From: CBDCYS01 sp965226185
Lineage (GTDB): Bacteria > Acidobacteriota > Terriglobia > Bryobacterales > UBA6623
Assembly (NCBI GenBank): GCA_965226185.1
Contig: CBDDCT010000003.1
Span: 310,001-374,000, forward strand
Length of the DNA stretch: 64,000 nucleotides
Direction of reading: 5' to 3'
Of this stretch, positions 1-7,949 are shown piece by piece (the stretch's first letter is position 1; every line of letters starts with the position of its first letter). A program made the position numbers and the translations under genes. The notes beneath the pieces are model-generated. The model saw only the letters and a program-made list of their open reading frames with translations. It was not told where the DNA came from and did not search any database.

Positions 1-2
1 CC

Positions 3-521
3 GTGACCGACGTGACATTCAAATGCCTATTCGTTCATCGGAACTGGACTGCATTGGCGCCGGAGCAATCGCTGATTCGTTACTACAAGAGTGCCGGCGC
101 CGGGGAGTGCCCTTGGAATGGCAACTCATTCGGGCCGCACGACCCGGGCCGGAACCGTGAAACTACGAATAAGCTCCCGCGGGGTTTCGACAAGTCGTAC
201 CCGATTAGAGACGATTGGCCCTGCAAATGGATCAAGGCTGGTCCACACCCTGGAAGAGACCTCCTGCCGTCGTTAAAGGACGGTCTTCCGTACCTACTTC
301 GCTATCAAACGGCAACCCGTTCGCTCAAACGCGGACACACCGACTACAACAACATCTCGGTCAACGTCCCTCAGACCGGAATGCCAGCCCGCGATCTGCT
401 CCGGACGATCGCTCAACACCTGCCTGGCTGGCAGGCGACAGTTTTTCCCAGCCACATGATTCTCTACAAGGAAGACAGGTCCTACACCCATGGAGAGGTA
501 ATCTGGCCCTATTCGGAGTAG
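3..521 (+). CDS. Hypothetical protein, possibly 5'-truncated by the window edge
   Basis: A 172-codon frame opens with GTG at base 3 and may extend further upstream outside the window. Codon use looks like real coding sequence, and its stop lies 2 bases from the stop of the convergent gene on the other strand, which is tidy gene packing. No signal peptide, membrane segment or motif is recognised. The last 90 residues (DLLPSLKDG to VIWPYSE) look globular, with evenly spread aromatic residues. Family unknown; the coding call rests on codon use and position only. Confidence 0.4.
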   Translation: MTDVTFKCLFVHRNWTALAPEQSLIRYYKSAGAGECPWNGNSFGPHDPGRNRETTNKLPRGFDKSYPIRDDWPCKWIKAGPHPGRDLLPSLKDGLPYLLRYQTATRSLKRGHTDYNNISVNVPQTGMPARDLLRTIAQHLPGWQATVFPSHMILYKEDRSYTHGEVIWPYSE

Positions 522-522
522 C

Positions 523-2490
523 TTACTGGATCGGCGCCTCGCCGCCGCGCCACGGGAAGGCGTAGGTGGGCTGATTTGTGTAGAGGGCCATGTCGATCTG
601 GAGAGTCGTTCCCCCGCCCGGAACTAGATCAACCCGCACGTAGGGGCCCCCGACCGTCACGGTTCTTTGCTCACCTTCCAGCGCATTGGCCGGACGCGCA
701 TCGACCGGTTGTGCTTCCTTGACCGCCTGGAACGCTACTTCCCTGAAACGGTGCTCGGCGTAGGCCCCGGCCTGCACGATCAGCGAGCGCCGCTCGAAGA
801 CGTTCGTATTCACAAGGTGGACCTCCAGACGGTTCCCGTCCATTCGCGAAACCAAGGCCGCGACACCCTGGGGAAGCCCCGGTTGGCGCGTTTCGGCGTC
901 GAAGTAGCGCAGCCGCGAATGCAGCATCTCGCCGCGCTTTTGAACCGGCAGGCCGCCGATAGTCAAGCGCACCAGGTTGTCGGTGGGCATCGGTTCGAGC
1001 GCCAGCCACTGCGCGTCGTACCAGGTTTCGGGATCGCCCCGTTCGTTCATGATGCGCTTCATTTTTTGGGCGATGAACTTCAGGTCGGCCCGGAAGGCTT
1101 GCAACGGGAAATCCGGGTTTTTGCCTTTCACAAAATAGGCCCAGCCCAGGTCGGGATCGGCGAGTTTCCGCCCAGTGTTCTTCCCGGCCAAATTCATCGC
1201 CTCTTCGGCGAGACGCTCGACGTGTTTCCAGTCCCGCTCCTGCTGGGACGCCGCCCAAAGATTGACCGCTGCGTAGGGCTGTTCCCTGACGAAGTGATGC
1301 CAGCCATTGCGGCCGTCGTACCGAATCGGAATCAGCGTCACGCCGTTTTCCACCTTGGCGTGCCCGCGCATCACATCGAGCTGGCCGCGGGGCAGGTCGA
1401 ACCAATGGTCCCCGCCGCTCAGCAGCCGCGCTACCTTTGCAGCGGTTAGACCGGCCAGGACGATGTCCGTTCCGCCGCGAGGCCACTTCCAGCCGTAGTA
1501 TCCGCCCCACCAGTGGCCTCCGTTGTGCTCGCCGACTTTGCCGCCGAGGCCGACGTTGTCGGGCGTGACGCCGTTGTTCTGCTTGGTGCGCTCGATCCAG
1601 CCGCCCACGTAGTCCTCGACCCACTGAACGTATTTCTTCTCGCCGGTATAGAGATAAGCGTTGGCGATCAGCGGCGCCGCGGTCATGTTGATCGGCACGT
1701 CGCCTTTGGCCATGCGGTCGCTCATGACCTGAACGATCCTCCCGAACTGGTCGTCATCGGGATGGTCGTTGATCCAGCCCGTGGGTGATGCCACGCCGGG
1801 AATGTCGTCAAAGGGCAGCGGATAGTAAACCAAATTGGCATTGGTCGGGATCCAGTCGCGCTTTGTCCATTCAAGCTTGGGACCGCGGCTGCCGTTCATC
1901 ACGGCGCGCATGATCTTTCGCTCGGGGTCGTAATTGGCAGCTTCGGGGTCCTCGCCGATGTACATCGCCGCAAAGCGAATCGAGCGCTCGCGAAACTTCC
2001 GGTCGGTCGGGTCGGCCAGCCCGAAGGGGTAGAACGAAACATAGCCCTCGCCGTGGTGCATCCAGTCCCAGTTACCGTCGAACTCGCGATAGATCTGCCC
2101 ATAGCGCGTGAACTGCCGGGTGATTCCTTCCCAGACGTGCCGGTGCAGTTCGTCGAGCTTTTTCGAGCCGCCCAAGATGTGGTGCAGAGAAAAACCGCGA
2201 AAGCCCTCGTAGGCGTCATCGGAGGAGTTCATGCCCCCTTCGTAGCGCTCCTTCCAGATGAGGGTCCCGTCCGGGCGAGTGTAGGTTTTGACAAACTCGG
2301 CGCCGGCGGGGTCCATGGTTTCGATCAAGTGACGCTCGAGCAAAGCCCAGGCGGGCGCGGGACGGGGCAAGCCGGCCTCGATGACCACCAGGCCGGGAAT
2401 GCCGGCCGGAGCGTTGTCCTGCGCGGGGAGAAAGCAAGGAGCCGTGAACAGGATCGCAAGGATCGAAAATGTCGTGACGCGCACCGGCAT
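523..2490 (-). CDS. Secreted protein of unknown function, probable alpha/alpha-toroid fold
   Basis: A 655-residue exported protein. The chosen ATG at 2490 begins MPVRVTTFSILAILFTAP, a typical signal peptide ending near PAQ; an upstream in-frame ATG would add 58 unlikely residues that overlap the DoxX-like gene. The central part has repeated helical, Trp/Tyr/Gly-rich segments (AANAYLYTGEKKYVQWVEDY, HNGGHWWGGYYGWKWPRGG) like those of (alpha/alpha) barrel glycosidases and lyases, and the last 120 residues look like a beta-sandwich. A role on cell-surface or environmental carbohydrate is an inference; no catalytic residue can be assigned. It follows the VOC and DoxX-like genes on the same strand with short gaps (48 and 64 bases), so they may be cotranscribed. 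Confidence 0.75.
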   Translation of the reverse strand: MPVRVTTFSILAILFTAPCFLPAQDNAPAGIPGLVVIEAGLPRPAPAWALLERHLIETMDPAGAEFVKTYTRPDGTLIWKERYEGGMNSSDDAYEGFRGFSLHHILGGSKKLDELHRHVWEGITRQFTRYGQIYREFDGNWDWMHHGEGYVSFYPFGLADPTDRKFRERSIRFAAMYIGEDPEAANYDPERKIMRAVMNGSRGPKLEWTKRDWIPTNANLVYYPLPFDDIPGVASPTGWINDHPDDDQFGRIVQVMSDRMAKGDVPINMTAAPLIANAYLYTGEKKYVQWVEDYVGGWIERTKQNNGVTPDNVGLGGKVGEHNGGHWWGGYYGWKWPRGGTDIVLAGLTAAKVARLLSGGDHWFDLPRGQLDVMRGHAKVENGVTLIPIRYDGRNGWHHFVREQPYAAVNLWAASQQERDWKHVERLAEEAMNLAGKNTGRKLADPDLGWAYFVKGKNPDFPLQAFRADLKFIAQKMKRIMNERGDPETWYDAQWLALEPMPTDNLVRLTIGGLPVQKRGEMLHSRLRYFDAETRQPGLPQGVAALVSRMDGNRLEVHLVNTNVFERRSLIVQAGAYAEHRFREVAFQAVKEAQPVDARPANALEGEQRTVTVGGPYVRVDLVPGGGTTLQIDMALYTNQPTYAFPWRGGEAPIQ

Positions 2491-2554
2491 GTGGTTGAAG
2501 TTATTCACAAAAAGACACGCAGGATGCTGCCCCTTCATTATGTCTACCGAATGC

Positions 2555-2959
2555 CTATCGAAACCAATCCCGTGACTGCTTCGGAATGCCCCGGAACCAC
2601 AGCAGAGCCAGGGGCACTCCGCAATTCGGAAGACGCTCGATGAACGCGAAGATATCGGTCGCACCCGAGACCGGACGTGACAACGCCGTCAAGAAACCCC
2701 AGATCGCGGCATAAAGCAATACGATCCGCATCGGCCTGATCAGAGCTAGAGCCGCAATCCCAAAATCGGTGACTCCGATAATCGGGAGCAGCGTTGCGGC
2801 CGACTCGGCTGACAGTCCGGTGGATCCCACCAGCAGCGCCTGAAAACTAGGGGCTGCTTGAAAGGCGTACCAGCCATGGCCCAGAAACTCGCCGCACAGC
2901 GCAATCCGGAGCGTCCACTCCAATTTCTTGGATTGTTGGATTTGCTCAAGCTGCAACAT
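2555..2959 (-). CDS. DoxX-like small integral membrane protein
   Basis: A 134-residue protein with about four hydrophobic segments (around LRIALCGEFLGHGWYAF, the LLPIIGVTDFGIAALALI stretch, IVLLYAAIWGFLTAL, and GVPLALLWF), the size and topology of DoxX/DUF-type four-helix membrane proteins. The start at 2959 is preceded by GGAG at a 7-base spacing, so it is preferred over the ATG 15 codons upstream. It sits between a VOC-family gene and the secreted protein gene, all on the minus strand. The family has no defined reaction; respiratory or redox-stress roles are reported for some members. The specific function here is unknown. Confidence 0.65.
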   Translation of the reverse strand: MLQLEQIQQSKKLEWTLRIALCGEFLGHGWYAFQAAPSFQALLVGSTGLSAESAATLLPIIGVTDFGIAALALIRPMRIVLLYAAIWGFLTALSRPVSGATDIFAFIERLPNCGVPLALLWFRGIPKQSRDWFR

Positions 2960-3007
2960 CAATAAAACTCCACGAAGACGGCTCGGTCGTACTGATCGTG
3001 CCAACCG

Positions 3008-3445
3008 TTACCGTGCGTTTGACGGAAGCTGCACGAACTCCGCTAATAGTCCGTCTGGATCGACCGCGCATACCACTGCGGGAGCATCCGGCGCCCTCAC
3101 GGGTTCAGACAAAAACCGCACGCCTTTCGCGGAGAGTTCCCGATAAGTCTTGTGCGCATCGTCGACGAAAAAAGTCAGCCAGCGCACTCCCGCGGCGAAT
3201 TCGGGCTTCTTTCGCGCCGGCGGACTTTCGATCTCCATCAGCTTGATCAAAGTCTCGCCCGCCTTCAGACGCACCTGCCGAAAACCTCGAGGCGCAAGAC
3301 CCGCGCTGACAGCGGTGTCCTCGGGAATCTCGAAGTCGAGCACGACGTGGAATCCTAGCAGATCACGGTAGAAATGCAAGGACTCGTCAAAATTACTACA
3401 GACGATTCCAACATCGACAATCGGTCGCTTCTGAGTGCCTAGCAT
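3008..3445 (-). CDS. Glyoxalase/bleomycin-resistance (VOC) family protein
   Basis: A 145-residue protein of vicinal-oxygen-chelate type: paired beta-alpha-beta-beta-beta modules with the typical N-terminal DVGIVCSNFDESLHFYRDLLG, the middle WLTFFVDDAHKTYRELSAKGV, and the C-terminal VCAVDPDGLLAEFVQ, which carries the usual metal-ligand glutamate. Normal family length. AAGGAG lies about 10 bases before the ATG. VOC proteins include glyoxalases, dioxygenases and epimerases; the substrate cannot be read from sequence. First gene of a possible three-gene minus-strand operon, divergent from the AtuA-like gene. Confidence 0.85.
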   Translation of the reverse strand: MLGTQKRPIVDVGIVCSNFDESLHFYRDLLGFHVVLDFEIPEDTAVSAGLAPRGFRQVRLKAGETLIKLMEIESPPARKKPEFAAGVRWLTFFVDDAHKTYRELSAKGVRFLSEPVRAPDAPAVVCAVDPDGLLAEFVQLPSNAR

Positions 3446-3690
3446 ATCGTTTCACTCCTTCAACGACCTGTCTTAGGCCGGCCCGTCAAATCGGAGGGTA
3501 CCCAGCATAACACGACGGGAGCGGCCCCACGCCAGTCCCAGATCCGTCCGTAACCTGGTATTCGCAACTCCGAACCCCGCGCTAGGGGACATTCCAAAAG
3601 GTTTCGCGGACTGCGCCGAAAATCTTACAGACGGCCTTTGGCCAGCCCTCTTAGCCGGTAAGCTGAATAGCAGACCGGCAAACTATTCCG

Positions 3691-5052
3691 ATGAAATCCG
3701 AGCTTCGAATCGCCAATGGACAAGGCTTCTGGGGCGACTGGCTGGAAGCTCCCGTGCGCCAAGTCGAGCAAGGACCCATCGATTATCTCGTGCTCGACTA
3801 CCTGGCCGAGGTCACGATGTCCATTTTGCAAAAGCAGAAGGACCGCGATCCCGGCCTCGGCTACGCCCGCGATTTTGTTCCCCTGACAGCGCGGATTTTT
3901 CCGCGATTGCTGGAGCGAAACATCAAGGTCGTCTCGAATGCCGGCGGCGTGAACCCAACAGCGTGCGCCCGGGCCGTCGTCGAGGCAGCGCGTGAAAAAG
4001 GAATCCGCGGCGCGAAGGTCGCCGTCGTTGCCGGCGATGACATCTTCGGCCGGCTCGACGAGATGATCGCTCGAGGCATCGCCTTCGATGACTTGGAGAG
4101 TGGAAAAGCCATTGGGAAGATCCGGTCCCAAGTCTTGAGCGCCAATGTCTACTTGGGAGCCTTCCCGCTGGTCGAAGCGCTGCAAACAGGCGCCCGGATC
4201 ATCATCGCGGGACGTTCGACCGATACGGCTCTGACTCTCGCTCCCATGGTGCATGAATTCGGCTGGAGTCCGGAAGACTCCAACCGGCTTGCCGCGGGAA
4301 CGATCGCCGGCCACATCATTGAATGCGGCGCGCAAACCACCGGGGGTAATTGCCAGCTCGATTGGCAGTCGATCCCCGACTTCGCCAACATCGGTTTTCC
4401 TATTATCGAGGCTCGCCCGGACGGAAGCTTTCATGTCACCAAGCACCAAAACACCGGCGGACGCATCAACGCCGCCGTGGTCACCGAGCAACTGCTCTAC
4501 GAGCTGGGAGATCCCCGCAGTTACATCACCCCGGACTGCGTGGCCGATTTCACAACCATTCAGTTGACCGACGACGGCCCGGACCGCGTGCTTGTCAGCG
4601 GAATCCGGGGCGGCCCGCGTCCCCCGACGCTCAAGACCTCGATCACCTACGCCGCCGGATGGAAAGCGATCGGGACTCTTGTCTATAGTTGGCCGGACGC
4701 ACTCGAAAAAGCACAAGCAGCCAACCGAATTGTGCGGCAACGGCTAAGCGAATTGGGCCTCCAGTTTGACGAAATCCACACCGAGTATCTGGGCGTCAGC
4801 GCGTGTCATGGCGAGCAGGCGGCCCCCAATGAAGATCCGCCGGAAGTGCAGATTCGGATTGGTGTCCGGGGGCAAGAGAGAAAGGCCGTCGACCGTTTTA
4901 CCCGCGAGTTGATCCCGCTGGTACTGACCGGTCCGCCGACGGGCACTGGATTCGGAGAAGGCCGGCCGCCAGTTCGGGAGGTCGTGGCCTATTGGTCCTC
5001 ACTGCTCCCGCGGGAAGAGATTCACACGTCGGTCGAGGTGTTCGAGACATGA
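3691..5052 (+). CDS. AtuA-like (DUF1446) acyclic terpene utilisation family protein
   Basis: A 453-residue cytosolic protein. It opens with LRIANGQGFWGD and has YLVLDYLAEVTMSILQKQ, IKVVSNAGGVNPTACA, AGDDIFGRLD, GRSTDTALTLAPM, EFGWSPEDSNRLAAGTIAGH and CGAQTTGGN, the conserved core of the AtuA N-terminal family. In Pseudomonas AtuA belongs to citronellol/geraniol catabolism, but most members, as here, lie outside any atu cluster and their reaction is undefined. The last 85 residues form a separate small domain after the core. No DUF4387 partner gene is adjacent. Divergent from the VOC gene across a 245-base gap that should hold both promoters. Confidence 0.85.
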   Translation: MKSELRIANGQGFWGDWLEAPVRQVEQGPIDYLVLDYLAEVTMSILQKQKDRDPGLGYARDFVPLTARIFPRLLERNIKVVSNAGGVNPTACARAVVEAAREKGIRGAKVAVVAGDDIFGRLDEMIARGIAFDDLESGKAIGKIRSQVLSANVYLGAFPLVEALQTGARIIIAGRSTDTALTLAPMVHEFGWSPEDSNRLAAGTIAGHIIECGAQTTGGNCQLDWQSIPDFANIGFPIIEARPDGSFHVTKHQNTGGRINAAVVTEQLLYELGDPRSYITPDCVADFTTIQLTDDGPDRVLVSGIRGGPRPPTLKTSITYAAGWKAIGTLVYSWPDALEKAQAANRIVRQRLSELGLQFDEIHTEYLGVSACHGEQAAPNEDPPEVQIRIGVRGQERKAVDRFTRELIPLVLTGPPTGTGFGEGRPPVREVVAYWSSLLPREEIHTSVEVFET

Positions 5053-5085
5053 CGGCACGCCGGAGAGCATTCGGTTGGGACCGGC

Positions 5086-5775
5086 CTAATTTGATTCGAT
5101 TGCGGGTGGTGGCTGCTGGGGACGGCGACGTCTTGGACTTGATGGATGGGAGGTGATTTGGGGTGTTGAGCGTGGACTTCCGTCCACGCCTCTGCTGTTT
5201 CTTGGAGAGATGTGAGCAGGTTTGAGCGGGTTTTGGAAAATTCGTACTCCTTTTGTTCGCCTTTTTGGACGGGCGGGAGCTTGGTGCGACGGGGGGGCGG
5301 GGTTATGGCGGGCCAGAGGTCGGCTGGCGGTCCAACGGAAGGCTAACACGCTGGCAATCCGGTCTAGAGGTAAGTCCTCCAGCACGGTCGAGTGATTTTC
5401 CCCTGACCACGCGCCACAGGCGCGAGGCGGCACGGCGGAGCCGTGCGCCACGTCCGGCGCCGTCGCTGAACCAGCACGCTGGCGGCACTGGGGCTTTGTC
5501 GTGTTGCGTTGCCGGGCACGGTTTTGCGTCTTTCGGTTGAGCGGGGTGCGGCGGGGGGGCACGGGCGGACGCCCGGCGCGCAGGGTGATGGCGTCGATGT
5601 CGGGCGGCGGGCCGTCTCCTCGGTGCCAATCGATGCCGGGTCCGGCGATCATCGACGGGCCATCGTCGTCTTGCCAGATGAGATAGGCGGGGCCTTCGGC
5701 CTTCTTTTGGGAGTAAAGCGCTTCGAGCCGCTCCAGATAGCGGACGACGTCGGTGTAGTAGCACCAGTATTTCAT
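5086..5775 (-). CDS. Small protein of unknown function with a doubtful Pro/Arg-rich C-terminal extension
   Basis: The first 75-90 codons (MKYWCYYTDVVRYLERLEALY, then YLIWQDDDGPSMIAGPGIDWH) look like genuine protein. After that the frame becomes Pro/Arg-rich low-complexity sequence and runs through an intergenic palindrome (5168-5194), so the true product is probably shorter or the 3' end has been replaced. Its ATG overlaps the stop of the upstream gene by 4 bases (ATGA), which suggests translational coupling with the HTH protein. Resembles small genes of prophage-like remnants; function unknown. Confidence 0.4.
   Translation of the reverse strand: MKYWCYYTDVVRYLERLEALYSQKKAEGPAYLIWQDDDGPSMIAGPGIDWHRGDGPPPDIDAITLRAGRPPVPPRRTPLNRKTQNRARQRNTTKPQCRQRAGSATAPDVAHGSAVPPRACGAWSGENHSTVLEDLPLDRIASVLAFRWTASRPLARHNPAPPSHQAPARPKRRTKGVRIFQNPLKPAHISPRNSRGVDGSPRSTPQITSHPSSPRRRRPQQPPPAIESN
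5168..5194 (+). repeat. REP-like palindrome, copy 1 of 3
   Basis: Imperfect palindrome GAGCGTGGAC-TTCC-GTCCACGCCTC: arms GCGTGGAC and GTCCACGC around a short loop. Closely similar copies lie at 42415-42441 and, inverted, at 47553-47579. The three share the flank CCACGCCTCTG. Short dispersed hairpins of this type are REP-like elements. Confidence 0.75.
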
Positions 5776-6269
5776 TGCTTCAACCCCGCGGCTTGTTTCT
5801 CTTCGAGGGTTTTCATGCGCTCAATGACGTCGTTGTAGACGCTGGAGCGGAAGCCGTAATCGAGGGCGGTACGGATGAGTGAAGCGCGTCCGGGCTCGAC
5901 GCGTTTTTCGCGGTCGATGAGGTCGTAGAGGATTCCGACGGCCTTGCTGACGCCTTCCTGGAGTTGCAGGGCGGCGTGCGAGAGGGATTGCTCGCGGAGG
6001 CGGCGAAGCTTGTCTTGGAAAATGTCGTCCTCGCGGAGCCAGCGGCGGAGGCTGCTTTCGCCGACATCGGCTTGGCGGGCGGCAGCGGCGATGGAGCGCG
6101 ACGCGAGCATGGCTTGGATGGCGCGTTCTTGCGATGGCGTTAGGCCGTCGTTTCTGTCGTTGGACTGATTGAGAACGGTTGAGCCGTTGAGCCGCTGAGC
6201 CGTTGAGCCGCCGTTTCTGTCGTTCGACGAATTGATGGCCGTTACGTTGTTGCTGGATGATTTTTTCAT
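5772..6269 (-). CDS. Helix-turn-helix protein resembling a phage terminase small subunit or transposase HTH
   Basis: A 165-residue protein. Residues 43-80 (LTPSQERAIQAMLASRSIAAAARQ then VGESSLRRWLREDD) form a clear helix-turn-helix of the type found in phage terminase small subunits and transposase N-termini; the rest is helical (LRREQSLSHAALQLQEG-like, ending in a charged helix). The Ser/Asn-rich N-terminus is encoded by a tandem nonamer array (6176-6211). The next gene overlaps by 4 bases. No large terminase or portal gene is adjacent, so this is an isolated remnant or a DNA-binding accessory gene. Confidence 0.6.
   Translation of the reverse strand: MKKSSSNNVTAINSSNDRNGGSTAQRLNGSTVLNQSNDRNDGLTPSQERAIQAMLASRSIAAAARQADVGESSLRRWLREDDIFQDKLRRLREQSLSHAALQLQEGVSKAVGILYDLIDREKRVEPGRASLIRTALDYGFRSSVYNDVIERMKTLEEKQAAGLKQ
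6176..6211 (-). repeat. Tandem GTTGAGCCG-type nonamer array inside a coding region
   Basis: Four units of a 9-base repeat (CGGTTGAGC permutations, one with C for T) lie inside the N-terminal coding part of the HTH gene, flanked by a direct repeat of CGTTTCTGTCGTT. The same nonamer forms the intergenic array at 28061-28223, and a degenerate form lies at about 19604-19643. Being 9 bases, it adds whole codons and does not shift the frame. Confidence 0.75.
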
Positions 6270-6555
6270 AGTGTAAGCCCTCCCACGCTTACGCTAGCAA
6301 ACGCCTGGAGGGTGACTTGGAGGCCCCGGGGCCAAAGTGACTGATTTTATTGAGAATATATTTCTAGAATTTCCGTGACTGGTTGCGGTAGTTTTTGGAA
6401 ATGGGGTGTTTTTGTGAGGGAACGACTGCTTCGCGCACAAGGATCGCGGGGTTTCGGATGGAGGCACGGCGGCCAGTTTCGGTTGGCCGTGCCGGGGTGG
6501 GGCGCAGGGACGGCCCGGGCATTGCTGGAGACGGCCCGGCGCAGCCACCTAACTT

Positions 6556-6765
6556 GGTTGGGGAGGTGTTGTTTTGTGAGAAGCCGGCCTAGAGGCGGCC
6601 GGTCCTGGAGTCCACCGCAACTCCCGAACGGCCGTCGGCGACGGTCGTTCGCCAGAAGCGGATTGGTGGGGGTGAGGGTCGCCGGTCCTCAAAGGACCCC
6701 CCTATTTGAAATCAAGCCAGGTGAACGTGGCCGGCCGACCAGCGCCCTGGAAAGTCGTCGCCTGA
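6556..6765 (+). repeat. 210-bp intergenic repeat, copy 1
   Basis: Begins GGTTGGGGAGGTGTTG and ends CCCTGGAAAGTCGTCGCCTGA. Roughly four-fifths identical by eye to 7737-7946, same orientation and same length. It contains several internal palindromes (for example CCGGCC...GGCCGG and GGTCCTCAAAGGACC). With copy 2 it brackets the hicBA module. Confidence 0.8.
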
Positions 6766-6900
6766 CCCGACTCTATCGCGAATGCAGAATGGGCCGACGA
6801 AGGCGGGACACCTTTGCTCAGAATGGCAGTTTGGTAGGACACCCGCAACGGACCAGACAGCCGCAGGTCTCTTCGAGCCCTGCTCTACGCGCTTCCCGTC

Positions 6901-6956
6901 CCCGACTTCCCCCCGACTTCCCGACTTCCCGACTTCCCCGCGCCCACCCGACTTTC
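6901..6956. repeat. Short tandem CCCGACTTC repeats
   Basis: About five head-to-tail copies of CCCGACTTC or CCCCGACTTC with slight irregularity, in noncoding DNA just upstream of hicB. Probably a slippage-generated microsatellite. Confidence 0.7.
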
Positions 6957-7014
6957 TAACGGGAGATTCCCGGAAGGCTATCACCTTCAAGGACCATCCC
7001 AATATAATGAACCC

Positions 7015-7242
7015 ATGAAACGATCACGCCGCTTGACGGCCATTATCGAGCGCGAGGACGACGGCTTTGTCGCCCTGTGTCCCGAGATGGACGTCGCCAG
7101 TCAAGGCAACTCGATCGAGGAGGCCCGCGCTAATCTGACCGAGGCCCTGACTCTGTTCTTTGAAACCGCCGACTCCAGCGAAATCGAACGGCGTTTCCAC
7201 CCGGAGGTGTTCGTCACCCACGTCGAGGTCCCGGTTGGGTAA
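7015..7242 (+). CDS. hicB: HicB-family antitoxin
   Basis: A 75-residue protein with the partial RNase H-like fold of HicB: LTAIIEREDDGFVALCPEMDVASQG, then a helix (SIEEARANLTEALTLFFE). No C-terminal DNA-binding domain follows, as in the short HicB form. Known role of the family: binds and neutralises the HicA mRNA interferase. The order antitoxin first, then toxin, with an 8-base overlap, is a common variant. The operon lies between two 210-bp direct repeats. Confidence 0.85.
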   Translation: MKRSRRLTAIIEREDDGFVALCPEMDVASQGNSIEEARANLTEALTLFFETADSSEIERRFHPEVFVTHVEVPVG

Positions 7243-7459
7243 ACTCCGGGTTCTTTCCGGTGATGAGGTCTGCCGGATTTTGGAATCCGAGGGATTCAAG
7301 TCTGTTCGCCAAAGCGGCAGCCACCGGATCATGCAGAAGCGAACTGAAGACACGACCGTTACCGTGCCGGTTCCGATGCATTCCTTTGTTCGGCGCGGCA
7401 CGCTGAAGAGCATCATCCGCCAAGCCGACTTGCCCCGGGCACTCTTCGAGAGCGATTAG
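7235..7459 (+). CDS. hicA: HicA-family mRNA interferase toxin, TTG start
   Basis: A 74-residue double-stranded-RNA-binding-like toxin: VLSGDEVCRILESEGFKSVRQSGSHRIMQK, with the catalytic His in SGSH, then VPVPMHSFVRRGTLKSIIRQADL, the standard C-terminal half. The frame is open further upstream but only inside hicB; the family start (GKLRVLSGDEV) corresponds to TTG at 7235, overlapping the hicB stop by 8 bases and implying coupled translation. HicA cleaves mRNA when its antitoxin is depleted. The key histidine and overall length are intact, so the module could be active. Confidence 0.85.
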   Translation: MGKLRVLSGDEVCRILESEGFKSVRQSGSHRIMQKRTEDTTVTVPVPMHSFVRRGTLKSIIRQADLPRALFESD

Positions 7460-7621
7460 ATCCGGGCTCGGGAAACTCAGAGATAATCTGGCGCATGGCC
7501 TGACGAGCACCGATGGCACGAACTTGCTGCTCTAAAAAAGCGACATCCAATACATCTCTGAACAGCCACAAACTCGCGAAAAAGCAACTGGGGTTTCGAG
7601 GCGCTACGGGTTTGGCGAACG

Positions 7622-7642
7622 CCGGCCAAGCGTCGAGATGAG
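7622..7642. terminator. Hairpin downstream of hicA, possible terminator or REP
   Basis: CGTCGAGA-TGAG-TCTCGACG forms an 8-bp perfect stem with a 4-base loop. There is no U-run, so it may be a repeat hairpin rather than an intrinsic terminator. Confidence 0.35.
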
Positions 7643-7736
7643 TCTCGACGCGGCAAGCTAAGAGCTTGCGCCACGAAGCATGTGGCTGCGGATCCGCGAG
7701 TGGAAACTGGAGGCCTCCAGCATGCCTACCGTGCGT

Positions 7737-7946
7737 GGTTGGGGAGTGTTGTTTTGTGAGGGACCGGCCGCGAGGCGGCCCGTCCTGGAGCCCACCCCAA
7801 CCCCCGAACGACCGTTGCTAACGGCCGTTCGCCAGAAGCAGATTTCTGGGGGTGCGCGGGCGCCGATCCTCAAAGGACCGGCCTATTTGGAATCAAGCCA
7901 CGTGAACGTGGCCGGGCCGCCCAGCGCCCTGGAAAGTCGTTGCCTG
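7737..7946 (+). repeat. 210-bp intergenic repeat, copy 2
   Basis: Direct repeat of 6556-6765 with the same ends (GGTTGGGGAGTG... to ...CTGGAAAGTCGTTGCCTG). The group II intron remnant follows at once, so the repeat end or a nearby site may have been its target. Confidence 0.8.
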
Positions 7947-7949
7947 TCC

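Larger units (their letters stand above)
6270..7014. other. Intergenic region without a convincing gene
   Basis: 745 bases. It contains copy 1 of a 210-bp repeat (6556-6765) and, at 6901-6956, a run of CCCGACTTC units (five, partly irregular). The open frames here read through repeats and show no family resemblance. The last 40 bases before 7015 (AATATAATGAACCC upstream of the ATG) may carry the hicBA promoter. Confidence 0.6.

Noticed and set aside
3625..4740. A 371-codon minus-strand frame
   Set aside because: Antisense to the clearly recognisable AtuA-like gene.
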